Shown here: piece by piece, positions 27,817 to 37,155 of the stretch
Layout of the letters: each line of letters begins with the position of its first letter
Numbering within the stretch: position 1 is the stretch's first letter
NCBI RefSeq assembly: GCF_003999255.1
Contig: NZ_CP034791.1
Location: 2,272,501-2,336,500 of the forward strand
Direction of reading: 5' to 3'
Length of the DNA stretch: 64,000 bases
From: Caldicellulosiruptor changbaiensis
GTDB taxonomy: Bacteria; Bacillota; Thermoanaerobacteria; Caldicellulosiruptorales; Caldicellulosiruptoraceae
Position numbers and translations under genes: made by a program
The notes under the pieces: model-generated
Databases searched by the model: none
Told to the model about the DNA's origin: nothing
What the model saw: the letters and a program-made list of their open reading frames with translations, nothing else

Positions 27817-29191
27817 CAACTACATCAACCTCATTTTCTTCTATAAAATCCTTTCCCAAAACTTCTTCGAGATATTCTATTATGTCTTTATCTATAACCT
27901 CACCCTCAACTATCACAGGATAGCCCGGTGGGTAAGGAATGATTGCCTTTGCACATATAAACCCATCTGCGTTTTTTATCTTTACCTTTGTCTTTTTATA
28001 ATCATCTATCTCGTAAATCTTCAAAACCTTTTTTGGTCTTGGAGGCAAAGGAAATGGTTTTTTCTGTATCTTCCCCTTTTTCTTTATTATATCATAAAAA
28101 AAGTTTTTTAAATTTTCAAAATTAGAGAAGCTATCGATAATCGAAAAATAAAACAAAATCCTTCTTTGGTCAATTGCCTCTGGTATAATGGAATATCTTG
28201 AAAGAAGCATTTTTATATCTTCAATATCATGTCCTAATTTGCCAAAGTCAAAAAGAAGCTTTAGTATATCTATATTTTTAAATCGGTAGTTTGTATACTC
28301 TAAAATTGGCAAAAAAAGTTCTCTCAGCTTTTTTTCAAGCTCATGATAGAGAGCTTCCCCAAATCTTTTGGAAAACTCTATACCATACTCACTCCAAAGC
28401 ACAAGGACATATGATGAGCTTGTTGTATGAAGAAAAGTAAGCATCTCATTTAGTTTTCCATTGTCTTCTAAATTTGACAAAAGCAAAGCTGACTGGTTTG
28501 GGCAGGGTAAGGTTTTGTGAAGGCTTATAATACAGATATCTGCCCCTTCATCTAATGCTGTTTCTTTCCCTACAAATTTATAATATCCCCCATGCGCTTG
28601 GTCTACTATTAGTTTTTTGTTATACTTCTTTGTAAGTGTAGAAATAGCTTTTATATCCTGATTTATCCCATAATATGAGGGTGAGGTTATTATTACAATC
28701 TCTGATTTTGTTTTTTTCAAAGCCTCTTCAAGTTCTTTTTCATCAATATATGTATAAATTCCAAGTAGCGAATCATACTTTGGATAGATATACTCTATAT
28801 CAAGCCTCAAAATCCTTGCGATATTGTAGATGCTCTTGTGCGCATCCCTGTTTATAAGTATGCTCCCAAAAGGCTTTGAAAATGCTGCTATACAAGATTG
28901 TAGAAGGTGTGTTGAACCCTGAAGAGATAAAAAAGAGTACCTTGAGCCAAAAAAGCTATTTATGTTTTCTAAAAACTCTTTGAGAAAGCTTGTAGGATTC
29001 AAAAGGTCATCTGTGTAGACTGTTTCTGTAACATCAAAATATGGATAGGCATTTTTAATGCTATCGGGGAAAATCTCTTCCATGCCTTTGTGCCCTGGCA
29101 TATGAAGGCGCTGGAAATTGTAATTTTTAAGGCTATTAAAAACCTTCAAGTTATTTAAGATTTCTTGCATACTTTCTCGGTCCAATCTCAT
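27806..29191 (-). CDS. Orn/Lys/Arg decarboxylase family PLP enzyme
   Basis: A 461-aa fold-type I PLP enzyme of the YaaO/SpeA class, which decarboxylates a basic amino acid such as arginine or lysine. The N-terminus has LHMPGHKG; DQAHGGYY lies before the PLP-lysine segment SLHKTLPCPNQSALL. The ATG at 29191 has AAGGAGA eight bases upstream, although it overlaps the end of the fumarase-like gene by 41 bp. Placement before tmk is the same as yaaO in Bacillus. The substrate is not resolved. Confidence 0.85.
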   Translation of the reverse strand: MRLDRESMQEILNNLKVFNSLKNYNFQRLHMPGHKGMEEIFPDSIKNAYPYFDVTETVYTDDLLNPTSFLKEFLENINSFFGSRYSFLSLQGSTHLLQSCIAAFSKPFGSILINRDAHKSIYNIARILRLDIEYIYPKYDSLLGIYTYIDEKELEEALKKTKSEIVIITSPSYYGINQDIKAISTLTKKYNKKLIVDQAHGGYYKFVGKETALDEGADICIISLHKTLPCPNQSALLLSNLEDNGKLNEMLTFLHTTSSSYVLVLWSEYGIEFSKRFGEALYHELEKKLRELFLPILEYTNYRFKNIDILKLLFDFGKLGHDIEDIKMLLSRYSIIPEAIDQRRILFYFSIIDSFSNFENLKNFFYDIIKKKGKIQKKPFPLPPRPKKVLKIYEIDDYKKTKVKIKNADGFICAKAIIPYPPGYPVIVEGEVIDKDIIEYLEEVLGKDFIEENEVDVVDER

Positions 29192-29708
29192 ATATATCTT
29201 CTCCTTGCGAATCTACTGCAACAACACATGGCAAATCCTCAACCTCAATCTCTCTTATTGCCTCAGCTCCAAGGTCTTCAAACATCAAGATTTTTTGGGA
29301 TTTTACACAGCTTTGAATTAAAATAGCAGCTCCACCAAATGTGGCAAGGTAGATTGCACCGTAGCTTTTTATCGCTTCTTTTACCTGCGGACTTCTTTTA
29401 CCTTTTCCTATTAAGACTTTGACACCAAGCTTTAAAATTATAGGTGTGAAAATATCCATCCTACCTGCTGTGGTAGGTCCACACGGCCCGATTACCTCAC
29501 CCGGCTTTTCCGGACATGGCCCCATGTAGTAAATAGCACTGTTTTTAAAGTCAATGGGAATATCTTCTCCCCTTTTGAACATATCAATGAGCCTTTTGTG
29601 AGCAGCATCTCTTGCAACAAAGAGCCTACCACTGACCAAAACCTCTTGCCCTACCTTAAAGCTTTTTATTTCCTCTTCATTTGTAACTGGTATGTAAAGC
29701 CTCTTCAA
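29151..29708 (-). CDS. Fumarate hydratase class I beta subunit (or tartrate dehydratase beta)
   Basis: About 185 aa, the normal beta-subunit length of two-subunit iron-sulfur fumarases. Seen: VSGRLFVARDAAHKRL, then IYYMGPCPEKPGEVIGPCGPTTAGRMD and TFGGAAILI. The start is judged to be TTG at 29708 (MKRLYIPVTNEEE). The open frame extends to 29765, but that stretch lies in the ferredoxin terminator. The alpha subunit with the cluster cysteines is not adjacent and must be elsewhere. Confidence 0.83.
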   Translation of the reverse strand: MKRLYIPVTNEEEIKSFKVGQEVLVSGRLFVARDAAHKRLIDMFKRGEDIPIDFKNSAIYYMGPCPEKPGEVIGPCGPTTAGRMDIFTPIILKLGVKVLIGKGKRSPQVKEAIKSYGAIYLATFGGAAILIQSCVKSQKILMFEDLGAEAIREIEVEDLPCVVAVDSQGEDIYEIGPRKYARNLK

Positions 29709-29741
29709 CTTTTGCTCAACCTTTCTTTTTAGGTTATGTAA

Positions 29742-29782
29742 ATAAGTTAAAGACCGGGCAAGCAAAATTTCTACCCGGTCTT
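29742..29782 (-). terminator. Terminator after the ferredoxin gene
   Basis: On the minus strand AAGACCGGG (29782-29774) pairs with CCCGGTCTT (29758-29750), then a T-rich tract. It separates ferredoxin from the fumarase beta gene, perhaps incompletely. Confidence 0.7.
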
Positions 29783-29797
29783 CCTCATTGAAAAAGA

Positions 29798-29971
29798 TTA
29801 CTCTCTTGGCTTTGGAGCATCAACTGGACATACATTTGCGCATGCGCCACATGAAATACACTCTTCCTCATTAATTACATACTTGCCCTCGCCAGGTGAT
29901 ATGCACTGAACTGGGCATTCGCTCTCGCATGCGCCGCAAGAAATACAATCGTCTGTGATGTAATATGCCAT
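29798..29971 (-). CDS. 2[4Fe-4S] ferredoxin
   Basis: A 57-aa clostridial-type ferredoxin, the low-potential electron carrier for pyruvate:ferredoxin oxidoreductase and hydrogenases. Two CxxCxxCxxxCP motifs are visible: CISCGACESECP and CISCGACANVCP. The start is ATG at 29971 with GGGAGG upstream; a longer frame to 30007 begins without a ribosome site. It has its own terminator. Confidence 0.95.
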   Translation of the reverse strand: MAYYITDDCISCGACESECPVQCISPGEGKYVINEEECISCGACANVCPVDAPKPRE

Positions 29972-30009
29972 TTTATCTTTGCCTCCCTTTTTGAAAATAA
30001 AGTTCACTT

Positions 30010-30204
30010 CTATAATAATACCACGATTTTAGAATTTTTAAAATAGATTTTTTGAATATATCCCAAGTTTGTAATTTTTATAGTTATCATTTCATTATAT
30101 TTTCTCCTTTGTCCCCTCAAAGGAAGTGTTATAATAATGAGAAGAACTAAGATAACTATTGTGAACGTCTTGGTTTTGTTTTGAAAAAGACTTTTTTCGG
30201 ACAT
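30010..30204 (-). CDS. Possible small membrane peptide, 64 aa
   Basis: Weak candidate. It has GGAGTG at seven bases before its ATG and one membrane helix (FTIVILVLLIIITLPL), followed by a basic tail. It lies downstream of the BlaI-type repressor, where a sensor or target gene might be expected, and could be a remnant. No homology is recognised. Confidence 0.3.
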   Translation of the reverse strand: MSEKSLFQNKTKTFTIVILVLLIIITLPLRGQRRKYNEMITIKITNLGYIQKIYFKNSKIVVLL

Positions 30205-30573
30205 TTTTTCACTCCATTGATTCTTGACTATTTAACTACTTTAATGTACCAATCTGTTTTCATTTAAACAAACTGTTTTTGCATCCACTATTTTGAATGC
30301 TTATCTTCTATGATATAACCTATTTTAGCTACCATCCCCAAATGGTTCCTGTCAAAAATCTGCCAACTATTAGAAAATAAGCTAAAAATAATGCATTAAG
30401 TGAGTACATGTAATGAAGAAAAATATTGTCAAAAATAGAAACAAGTTAATAAAGAAAGACTAATAGATAAAGGTACTAACAAAACATTTTTTGTAATAAG
30501 TTTTAGCTTTATTTTAAATCTTACCTTCTCGTCGACAACTAAAATTTTACTAAACAAAAATCTAATCATACCT
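30205..30573. other. Gene-poor AT-rich spacer
   Basis: About 370 bp between the small peptide frame and blaI with stops in all frames. I see no RNA or repeat in it. The partner gene usual for BlaI regulators (BlaR1-type M56 peptidase) is absent. Confidence 0.4.
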
Positions 30574-30960
30574 CTATTTCTCTTCCTTCCCCTCTAAAAG
30601 CTTTTTAATTTCCTCAAGCTCTTCTTTTGATATCTGCTCATCCTCTACAAAGTTCGCAACAAGACGTTTTAGTGACCCGTTGTATAGTTTTTGTAAAAAG
30701 TACTTTGTCTCCTCTTTCCTGTACTGCTCCTCTGTTACAAGTGGATACAACTTCTTTGGAAAACTGTTTTTGTCAGCCCCTATTGCACCTTTTTTGATTA
30801 ATCTTCCTATCAATGTGTGTATAGTCTTTGGATTCCAATTAGTCTTTGGCCTCAAAACCTCTATAATCTCTGGAGATGTGAGGGGAGATTTTTCCCATAA
30901 AACCTTCATCACCAAAAACTCTGCCTCTGAAATCTGCGGGATGTTCTTCTCTTTTCTCAT
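30574..30960 (-). CDS. BlaI/MecI/CopY family transcriptional repressor
   Basis: A 128-aa winged-helix repressor: ISEAEFLVMKVLWEKSPLTSPEIIEVL, then WNPKTIHTLIGRLIKKGAIG (recognition helix) and a C-terminal dimerisation part. AGGAGG precedes the ATG. Such repressors are usually cleaved by a membrane peptidase encoded beside them, which is missing here, so this may be an orphan regulator. An inverted repeat lies 57-88 bp upstream. Confidence 0.88.
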   Translation of the reverse strand: MRKEKNIPQISEAEFLVMKVLWEKSPLTSPEIIEVLRPKTNWNPKTIHTLIGRLIKKGAIGADKNSFPKKLYPLVTEEQYRKEETKYFLQKLYNGSLKRLVANFVEDEQISKEELEEIKKLLEGKEEK

Positions 30961-31016
30961 TTTTACATCTCCTCCTCGTATAATATGATTATCAAATCAC
31001 TTAAAACTTCATATCT

Positions 31017-31048
31017 CAATTGGTACATTTAATTATCAGTACCAATTG
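31017..31048. promoter_or_regulatory. Inverted repeat upstream of blaI-like gene
   Basis: CAATTGGTAC and GTACCAATTG are perfect inverted repeats separated by twelve bases, in the promoter region of the BlaI-type repressor. A repressor operator is plausible. It does not match the classical TACA-N2-TGTA BlaI box well. Confidence 0.4.
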
Positions 31049-31239
31049 ATTACTGGAAATTCATTTTGATAATGCACCTTTCTTAAAACACTCATTTCTC
31101 AAAAATTGAATATTAAAATTGACTGCTACAGTTTAAATTTGCCCTTTATCTTTGGTAAACTAAAATCAGAAAAAGTTTAAGCCTGATTTAGTTTATTTGG
31201 ATATATTTTGAACACCTCCTGCTGGACGTGCTTTGACAT

Positions 31240-31440
31240 CTGCACGCCACAGCTTGCGAAAGACTGAACCCCAAAGGATTACATGAGTAATGTTTACTCG
31301 TTTGCTGTGCACGGTCAGGTTACCACATCTGATTTGAGCATATCAGATGTGTGCACCCTGTAAACTGCTCCGTAGCTCTAATATCGGCGAGGCTGCATTA
31401 CATGTAATCCCCAAGGATAAAGGGCTTAACACTTTTTCTT
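31240..31440 (+). ncRNA. Candidate IS110 bridge RNA region
   Basis: The left non-coding region holds two clear pairings. One is a long-range ten-bp stem, GGATTACATG (31276-31285) with CATGTAATCC (31401-31410). The other is an inner hairpin ACATCTGAT/ATCAGATGT near 31326-31352. IS110 family elements are known to express a bridge RNA from this position that pairs target and donor DNA. Extent and loops are inferred from position only. Confidence 0.45.
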
Positions 31441-31470
31441 ACCACTACTTGCAAAAAGGAGGTCTTCAAA

Positions 31471-32716
31471 TTGCCAAATACTTTAATCGTGGGCATTGAT
31501 ATCAGTAGTCAGTCAAATTCTATCTTCTTCATCGATGATGCCGGTAATCACTTGATTAAAAAACCTTTTTCCTTGCCTAATGATCAAGAAGGCGCTAACG
31601 AATTAATCAAAAGAGTTATTGACTGCCTCAGCCAGTATAATCTATCCTGTATTAAGTTTGGCATGGAAGCAACTTCACATTACGCTTGGCATCTGCACTT
31701 GTATCTTGCTTCTTCATCTGAACTGCTGCCATATAAACCAACTTTTTATGTTCTCAACCCAAGCATAGTCAAAGGCTTCAAAAAAATCTACACTTTCTTG
31801 CCTAAAACAGATAGCATCGATGCAATTATCATCGCTGAATGTGTCAGGTTCAGCAAACTCAACCCAACACCTTTGCCTGATTTTAAATATGCTGCACTAC
31901 AACGCCTTACCAGAATGCGCTATCATCTTGTTCACAATCTAACTCGCGAAAAAAACAGAGCTCTCAATCTCATATACCTTAAATTCTCTACTTATTCTCA
32001 AGACTGTCCATTTTCAGATATCTTCGGTAAAGCTTCTTGTGCTATCATCGAAAACTTTACACCTGATGATATCGCTTCTATGCCTTTAGAAGACTTAATT
32101 AAATTCGTATCCGATAACGGCAACAATAGACTCTCAGATGTCAATAAAATCGCTGAAATACTTAAAACCGAGGCTCAAGCGTTCATACAGATTACATCCT
32201 CTGTTGGCTGAGGCAAATGACTTAGCTTTGTCTATGACCCTTGAAAACATTAGATTTATGCAAGAACAACTTAAAAAACTCGACAAAGAAATCTCAAAAC
32301 TTCTTAAAGCTTTCTCTCAAACATTAACAACCGTCCCTGGCATAGGAGATGTTCTTGCAGCCGGCATCATCGCTGAAATCGGTGATATCAAGCGCTTCAA
32401 AAATGAAGCTGCTTTGGCAAAGTATTCTGGCCTTGTTTGGACTCAGTACCAATCAGGCAACTTCAATGCCCAAGATGTCTCATTAGCTAAGTGTGGTAAC
32501 CAATACCTGAGATACTATCTTGTTGAAGCTGCTAACTGTGTAAGGGTGCACACAGTACGCTACAAAGCCTTCTACAACAAGAAGTTCTCAGAGGTTACCA
32601 AGCATCAGCATAAACGTGCCCTCGTCCTAACCGCAAGACGCTTAATTCCTTTGATCTTTGCCATGCTCAGCAAAGGTCAAATATATCAAGAAAGAGGTGA
32701 TGTTTACAATACTTAG
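31471..32716 (+). pseudogene. IS110 transposase, frameshifted
   Basis: The N-terminal RuvC-like DEDD part has GIDISSQSN, GMEATSHYAW and PKTDSIDAIIIAE. The C-terminal Transposase_20 part has TVPGIGDVLAAGIIAEIGDI and the serine region YSGLVWTQYQSGN. The two halves are in different frames and meet near 32170-32180: the first reads ...KTEAQA, the second SYRLHPLL.... The total length is 1246 bases, 3 x 415 plus one, so a single extra base near GCGTTCATAC explains the break. IS110 transposases are normally one frame. Confidence 0.85.
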
Positions 32717-33047
32717 TTAGTCCCAATTTTTTAATTTAATAATCTTTCCCAAACAAGCTGCCAGTTAAATTTTTCCATGCTGAGCGGCTCGGTATTTTAT
32801 TGTCTTTTTTGCCCTAATTATCTAAAAAAATTTTTTAAAAAACCCCCTTGACATTATACCGTTTGTCTTTTTTGAAAATTTGATTCTTAAGTTTATCTCT
32901 GTAATCCTTAATTATTACATTACACCTTTAATCTTAAATTGTCAACTAAAATTTGAAAGAAAGTGAATAGGTTGCCTTGTTTTTTTAGCATTCTCCTTAG
33001 ATTGTAAACAAAAATGTTAGATAAGAATTTGTGAAAGACTAATAATA

Positions 33048-33077
33048 TTGACACGTAATTTATCTAAATGATAAAAT
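33048..33077 (+). promoter_or_regulatory. Promoter of the metallopeptidase gene
   Basis: TTGACA, 18-base spacer, TAAAAT, ending about 46 bp before the ATG at 33123. The roughly 290 bp between the IS110 tail and this point show no other feature. Confidence 0.6.
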
Positions 33078-33122
33078 AGTTTCGCTTGTTTAGAGAACCA
33101 GTTTGTCTCTGTGGAGGAAACA

Positions 33123-33890
33123 ATGAGAAAAGAGAAAGTGATTAAGATAAGCATTATTTTAATTTTAATTATTGCAGTAGCACTTATTATTAATTTTGTA
33201 CCTACATTCAAACTAAAAACAAAAAATATGAAGTTAATAAAAGGAAATTGGTTAGACCTCTATTATGAAAAAGAAGAAGCTGCAGCTTTAGATGCTTTTA
33301 ATTACGCTGAAAAGAAAGCAGAATATTTGTGTAAAAAATTAGCTCTTAAGCAAAAATACAAAATAAAAGTCTTTATTTATGATAAACAATCTACATTCCA
33401 AACAAAAAAATATGGACTTGTCGCTCTTCTTCTAAATCTTGATTGGTATATTGGTGATAATGTTGGTTCTACAGTAATACTGACTTCCCCTGCTAATCCA
33501 GGGAAAGTACATACTTATGAAAGTGTGAAAGAGACACTTCCTCATGAAATGGTCCATGCTTATCAATATTTGATTAATCCAAGAATGAAGAAGTGGTTGA
33601 AAGAAGGCGTTGCACTGTATCTTACAAACAGAGGACAATTGAAAAGGGGGGATTTACAAAGACTAAAAATACCTACATATGAAGACATTCAGACAGAAAA
33701 CCCTGTGAAGTTTGCAAATATAAATGGATATACTTTTGCTGATAAATATATTGAATATTTAGACAGAAAATATGGATGGAGCAAAATTTTACAACTGATG
33801 AAAACCAATGACTGTAAAAAAGTGTTTAATAAAACAGCGAAAGAAATATACAATGAATGGGTTGAATATCTATATGCTTACTATAATTAA
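33123..33890 (+). CDS. Membrane-anchored gluzincin-type metallopeptidase (peptidase MA-like)
   Basis: A 255-aa protein with an N-terminal membrane helix (ISIILILIIAVALIINFV) and an external zinc peptidase domain. The zinc motif HEMVHAYQYL and the third-ligand Glu in KKWLKEGVALYLTNRG, about 20 residues later, match the HExxH...E pattern of peptidase MA and related families. GTGGAGG precedes the ATG at 33123. It probably cleaves or binds wall or peptide substrates outside the cell. Monocistronic. Confidence 0.78.
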   Translation: MRKEKVIKISIILILIIAVALIINFVPTFKLKTKNMKLIKGNWLDLYYEKEEAAALDAFNYAEKKAEYLCKKLALKQKYKIKVFIYDKQSTFQTKKYGLVALLLNLDWYIGDNVGSTVILTSPANPGKVHTYESVKETLPHEMVHAYQYLINPRMKKWLKEGVALYLTNRGQLKRGDLQRLKIPTYEDIQTENPVKFANINGYTFADKYIEYLDRKYGWSKILQLMKTNDCKKVFNKTAKEIYNEWVEYLYAYYN

Positions 33891-34002
33891 CCGCTGTCGT
33901 CAATTCCCATGTTATAAACTCAAAAGTCATTCGGCAAAGATATTATCCCATTCTTTTTTACTATTATCTTTATTGTATTTAAAGATTCTTTGATGTATAT
34001 TA

Positions 34003-34116
34003 TCAAATAATATCTACAAAATCTCCATAAACATCAAATGTACCAGGCCCTTCTGGTGTTCCTCTTCTTATTGCATCAAGTATAACCAATTCCATTATCT
34101 GAAACGGGGAGGCGGA
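34003..34116 (-). pseudogene. Coding-like remnant (C-terminal fragment) of unknown protein
   Basis: The minus strand reads MELVILDAIRRGTPEGP followed by GTFDVYGDFVDII and a stop, with seven more in-frame residues upstream and then a stop. The composition is protein-like, unlike the surrounding AT-rich DNA, but there is no ribosome site. It may be the tail of a deleted gene or a tiny peptide. Not recognised. Confidence 0.3.
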
Positions 34117-34389
34117 CTATAGTCTTTAAAGTTTGCTTTTCATTAGTCTCGTTTGTTTTTAAATTTTAGTCATATGCTTTTGTACTACTTAGAGTTGCTG
34201 AAAATCCTGAAGAGTAAACTTAGATAATAGTACAAAGCAAAACAGCCATTAATACTTACCTTCGATTTCTCATCAAATAACTTCCTTTCCTGATATTTTA
34301 AGTCTTTGTTGATTTTTTCTTTTATACTATGTCTTATTCTATTGAGAAATTTTATACAAGAATATATAACACAAAATGGTAGCTTCCAA

Positions 34390-34405
34390 CTTCCCTGCAG
34401 GGAAG
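34390..34405. repeat. Perfect 16-bp palindrome
   Basis: CTTCCCTGCAGGGAAG, flanked by a further AGCTTCC/GGAAGCT pairing. The surrounding DNA is otherwise unstructured. It could be a remnant of a mobile element end or an old terminator. Confidence 0.4.
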
Positions 34406-34799
34406 CTGGGATATATTGTCAACTAATATCATACTCAGTTCGTCGTCTTAATCAAATTACAATTTCCAGTTCATTTTAAAAAAGTGTTGCATTTAATATT
34501 GCAATTTAGAACCAAATTTTTTAAGCTGCTTTTAGAAAAGCCATCACTGCTATCAAATCTTAGAGGTAAACTTAATCAAGAATTCTTTTTAATTTCTAAT
34601 TTGTAAATATCAACATAAACAATACAGTGAAAAAATTTTGTGGAGCTTTGATTTTCACATGCTCCACAAATGCACCTCCTAAAAATTTCCTACACACTTT
34701 TGACACTATCGTGTAGAAGTTGAGATTTTACATATTCAAAGAATTAGGTTATAATTTGATTAGGCAAGTGTTAAAAATCTTTAAAGAAAGGGATAATCA

Positions 34800-35405
34800 A
34801 TGTTTCTCAAAAAAGAAGTGAGAAAAAGAGAACAAAAAAAATTGATAAAAGAAAATAGGCTTTTAGAAGCAGCGTATAATTTGTTTATTGAAAAAGGAAT
34901 TACAAATACAGCAATAGACGAAATCGTCAAAAAGGCAGGAGTGGCAAAAGGCACTTTTTATCTTTACTTCAAAGACAAGGAAGATATTCTTGAAAAACTC
35001 ATTTTGAGAAAAAGTGCTGAAATTGTAAAGAAAGCGTTGGCAGAAGTTGAGGATAAAGACTTTCCATCTCCTGTTGACAAATTTTTGTTCTTTTTAGAGT
35101 ACATAATCGATTACTTAAGTAAGAACAGATTTCTATTTAGATTTTTGAAAAAAGATTTTTCGTGGGTATTTTTTAAAAAAATTACCGACAATGAGGAATT
35201 TTCTGAAATAAAGCTGGCTAAAGAGATGCTATTAAAAAACATAAAAACAAACTATTCAGAAGATGAGCTTGAAATAGTTGTTTTTATGATTCTTGAGCTT
35301 GTTAGCTCAATCACATACTCAAGTATTGTAAAGGAAGAGCCTGCTCCAATCGAAAAGGTAAAACCTCTTCTTTTGGCTACAGTTCGAAAAATTCTTGAAA
35401 ATTGA
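34800..35405 (+). CDS. TetR family transcriptional regulator
   Basis: A 201-aa regulator with a TetR_N helix-turn-helix (LLEAAYNLFIEKGITNTAIDEIVKKAGVAKGTFYLYFKDKEDIL) and a helical ligand/dimer domain. AAAGGGA precedes the ATG. It lies upstream of the apbE and polyferredoxin genes on the same strand and probably controls them. The effector is unknown. Confidence 0.92.
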   Translation: MFLKKEVRKREQKKLIKENRLLEAAYNLFIEKGITNTAIDEIVKKAGVAKGTFYLYFKDKEDILEKLILRKSAEIVKKALAEVEDKDFPSPVDKFLFFLEYIIDYLSKNRFLFRFLKKDFSWVFFKKITDNEEFSEIKLAKEMLLKNIKTNYSEDELEIVVFMILELVSSITYSSIVKEEPAPIEKVKPLLLATVRKILEN

Positions 35406-35527
35406 TTTTTACATTTTCTTAATCTCTATTCACAAACTTTTCACAATTTATTCACACACCCTTTCTCTTTTTGTCTTATAATTGATATCACAAAAACAAT
35501 CAAAAAAGGAGTAGAAAAACAAGAAGA

Positions 35528-36523
35528 TGTCTCAAGCAGTGTCTTTCAAGGCCGAACATCCAACCATAAAATCCTTTTTTGCACTTGGTACAGATATAAA
35601 TTAATTTCATATTTTATGGAGACAATTTTGAAAATGCATTAAATGAAGCAGTCGAATTCATTTATCAAACAGAAGCTAAATTGTCAGTATTCAAACCAAA
35701 GAGCGAAATATCAAAACTAAATAGATTTGGAAACTATTTTTCAATAAAGTTGAGCCCAGAAGTTTATCAGTTGGTTGAAAAGGCAGCTGAATACAGCAAA
35801 ATAACAGATGGGTATTTTGACATTACAGTAAAAAACCTTGTAGATTATTGGAAAGATTGCCAAAACAAAAATCAAATGCCTTCAAAAAGCCAAATTGAAG
35901 AAGTCCTTTTTTCTGTTGGATTTGAAAATATAAGTTTTTTGCCAAATAATAAAATAAAATTAAAAAATGGTGCAAAGCTTGATTTAGGTGCTATTGCAAA
36001 GGGATTTGTTGCTGACAAAATTAAGGAAATATTCAAGAAACATAGCATAAACTCTGCAATTGTTGACTTAGGCGGCCATATTCTTGCACTTGGCAAAAAA
36101 AGAGAATTGCCATGGAAAGTTGGCATACAGCATCCCACAAAAAACAGGGGTGAAATTGTGGGAGTTATTGAAATATTTGATATTTCTGTAGTTACGTCAG
36201 CAAGCTATGAAAGGTATTATAACATTCATGGCAAGAAGCTTTCGCACATAATAAATCCAAAAACAGGCTATCCAGTTGAAGATTATATTGCAAGCGTTAC
36301 AGTTATTGATAACAACTCAACATTTGCTGACGCAATGTCCACTGCACTTTATGCAATAGGTCTTAAAAAAGCAATAAATTTTATCCAGGATTTTAAAACT
36401 ATTGACGCGATTGTAATTACAAACTCCAGAGAAATTTATCTAACTCCCAAGCTAAAAGAAAGATTTACCTGTACAGATAATTCATACAGAGTAATATCTA
36501 TAAATGAGGTGATAATACTGTGA
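35528..36523 (+). pseudogene. apbE: FAD:protein FMN transferase ApbE, frameshifted near N-terminus
   Basis: ApbE attaches FMN covalently to Thr/Ser of flavinylated proteins outside the membrane. The main frame (35681-36523) has the core motifs: LGAIAKGFVADKI, VDLGGHILALG, KLSHIINPKTGYPVE and FADAMSTALYAIG. The N-terminal part is in another frame (...SFFALGTDI, near 35604) and resumes as FYGDNFENALNEAVEFIYQTEAKL. One extra A in ATAAATT near 35606 would account for the shift. A TTG at 35681 could start a short protein, but it would lack the conserved N-terminal strand. Stop overlaps the next gene by 4 bp. Confidence 0.8.
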
Positions 36524-37065
36524 AAAGAAAAATTTTACCAACGCAAGTTATAAGATTTTTTGTTCAGCTTTTTTCTTTGCTATTTTTCCCTATGTCTTTT
36601 GCAATATTGCTGTCTCAGATAAAAAGTCTGTATTTAGCTATTATAGGTAAAGAAACTTTTAACTGGAATTCAAATTTCATTCTTTTAATTGTAACAGTAA
36701 TTGTAACCATTTTCTTTGGCAGATTTTTCTGCGGCTGGATATGCGCTTTTGGAACAATTACTGAATGGACAAACCTTCTTTTTAGAAAGCTCTTTAAAAT
36801 TAAATTTGAGATGCCAAGAAAAGTTGACAAAGCTTTAAAAGGCTTAAAATACATTGTACTTATTTATCTTATCGTTTTTATCTGGACTTTTGGAGACAAA
36901 CAACTTGTAGACCCATGGGATGCTTTTGACAATCTCGTTTCTTTGAACTTTAATATTTCTCTCTATTTAGCAAACTTTGTCTTTTTGCTATTGATACTCT
37001 TTTTTTCACCATTTGTTTTAAAACCATACTGCAGATATTTTTGTCCACTTGGTGCAGTTTTTAAC
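36520..37065 (+). pseudogene. Polyferredoxin/FMN_bind protein, 5' part (interrupted by IS200/IS605)
   Basis: N-terminal half of a NapH/RnfG-like membrane electron carrier: hydrophobic segments, FFGRFFCGWICAFGTITEW and KPYCRYFCPLGAVFN, the usual polyferredoxin membrane motifs. After VFN the frame runs into IS DNA and stops a few codons later. The continuation begins at 38835. It starts at GTG overlapping apbE, so apbE and this gene formed one operon. Confidence 0.85.
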
Positions 37066-37155
37066 AAAGATTCTGCAAGAAGTCTCCATCTTCTGTAAGA
37101 TGGAGATGAATTGCAGTTGATAAATATTTGGTTTCGGTATACAATAAAACTGGTG

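Larger units (their letters stand above)
31190..32760 (+). mobile_element. IS110 family insertion sequence (boundaries approximate)
   Basis: A DEDD transposase gene is preceded by a structured, GC-richer, about 280-bp non-coding left region and followed by a short tail. IS110 elements lack long terminal inverted repeats and duplications, so the ends cannot be fixed by eye. The transposase is frameshifted, so this copy is probably inactive on its own. Confidence 0.7.
33891..34799. other. Gene-poor region, about 900 bp
   Basis: AT-rich with frequent stops in all frames. It contains a short coding-like remnant on the minus strand (34003-34116), a perfect 16-bp palindrome (34390-34405) and the promoter region of the tetR gene. 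It looks like degraded sequence between an IS110 copy and the broken flavinylation module. Confidence 0.5.
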
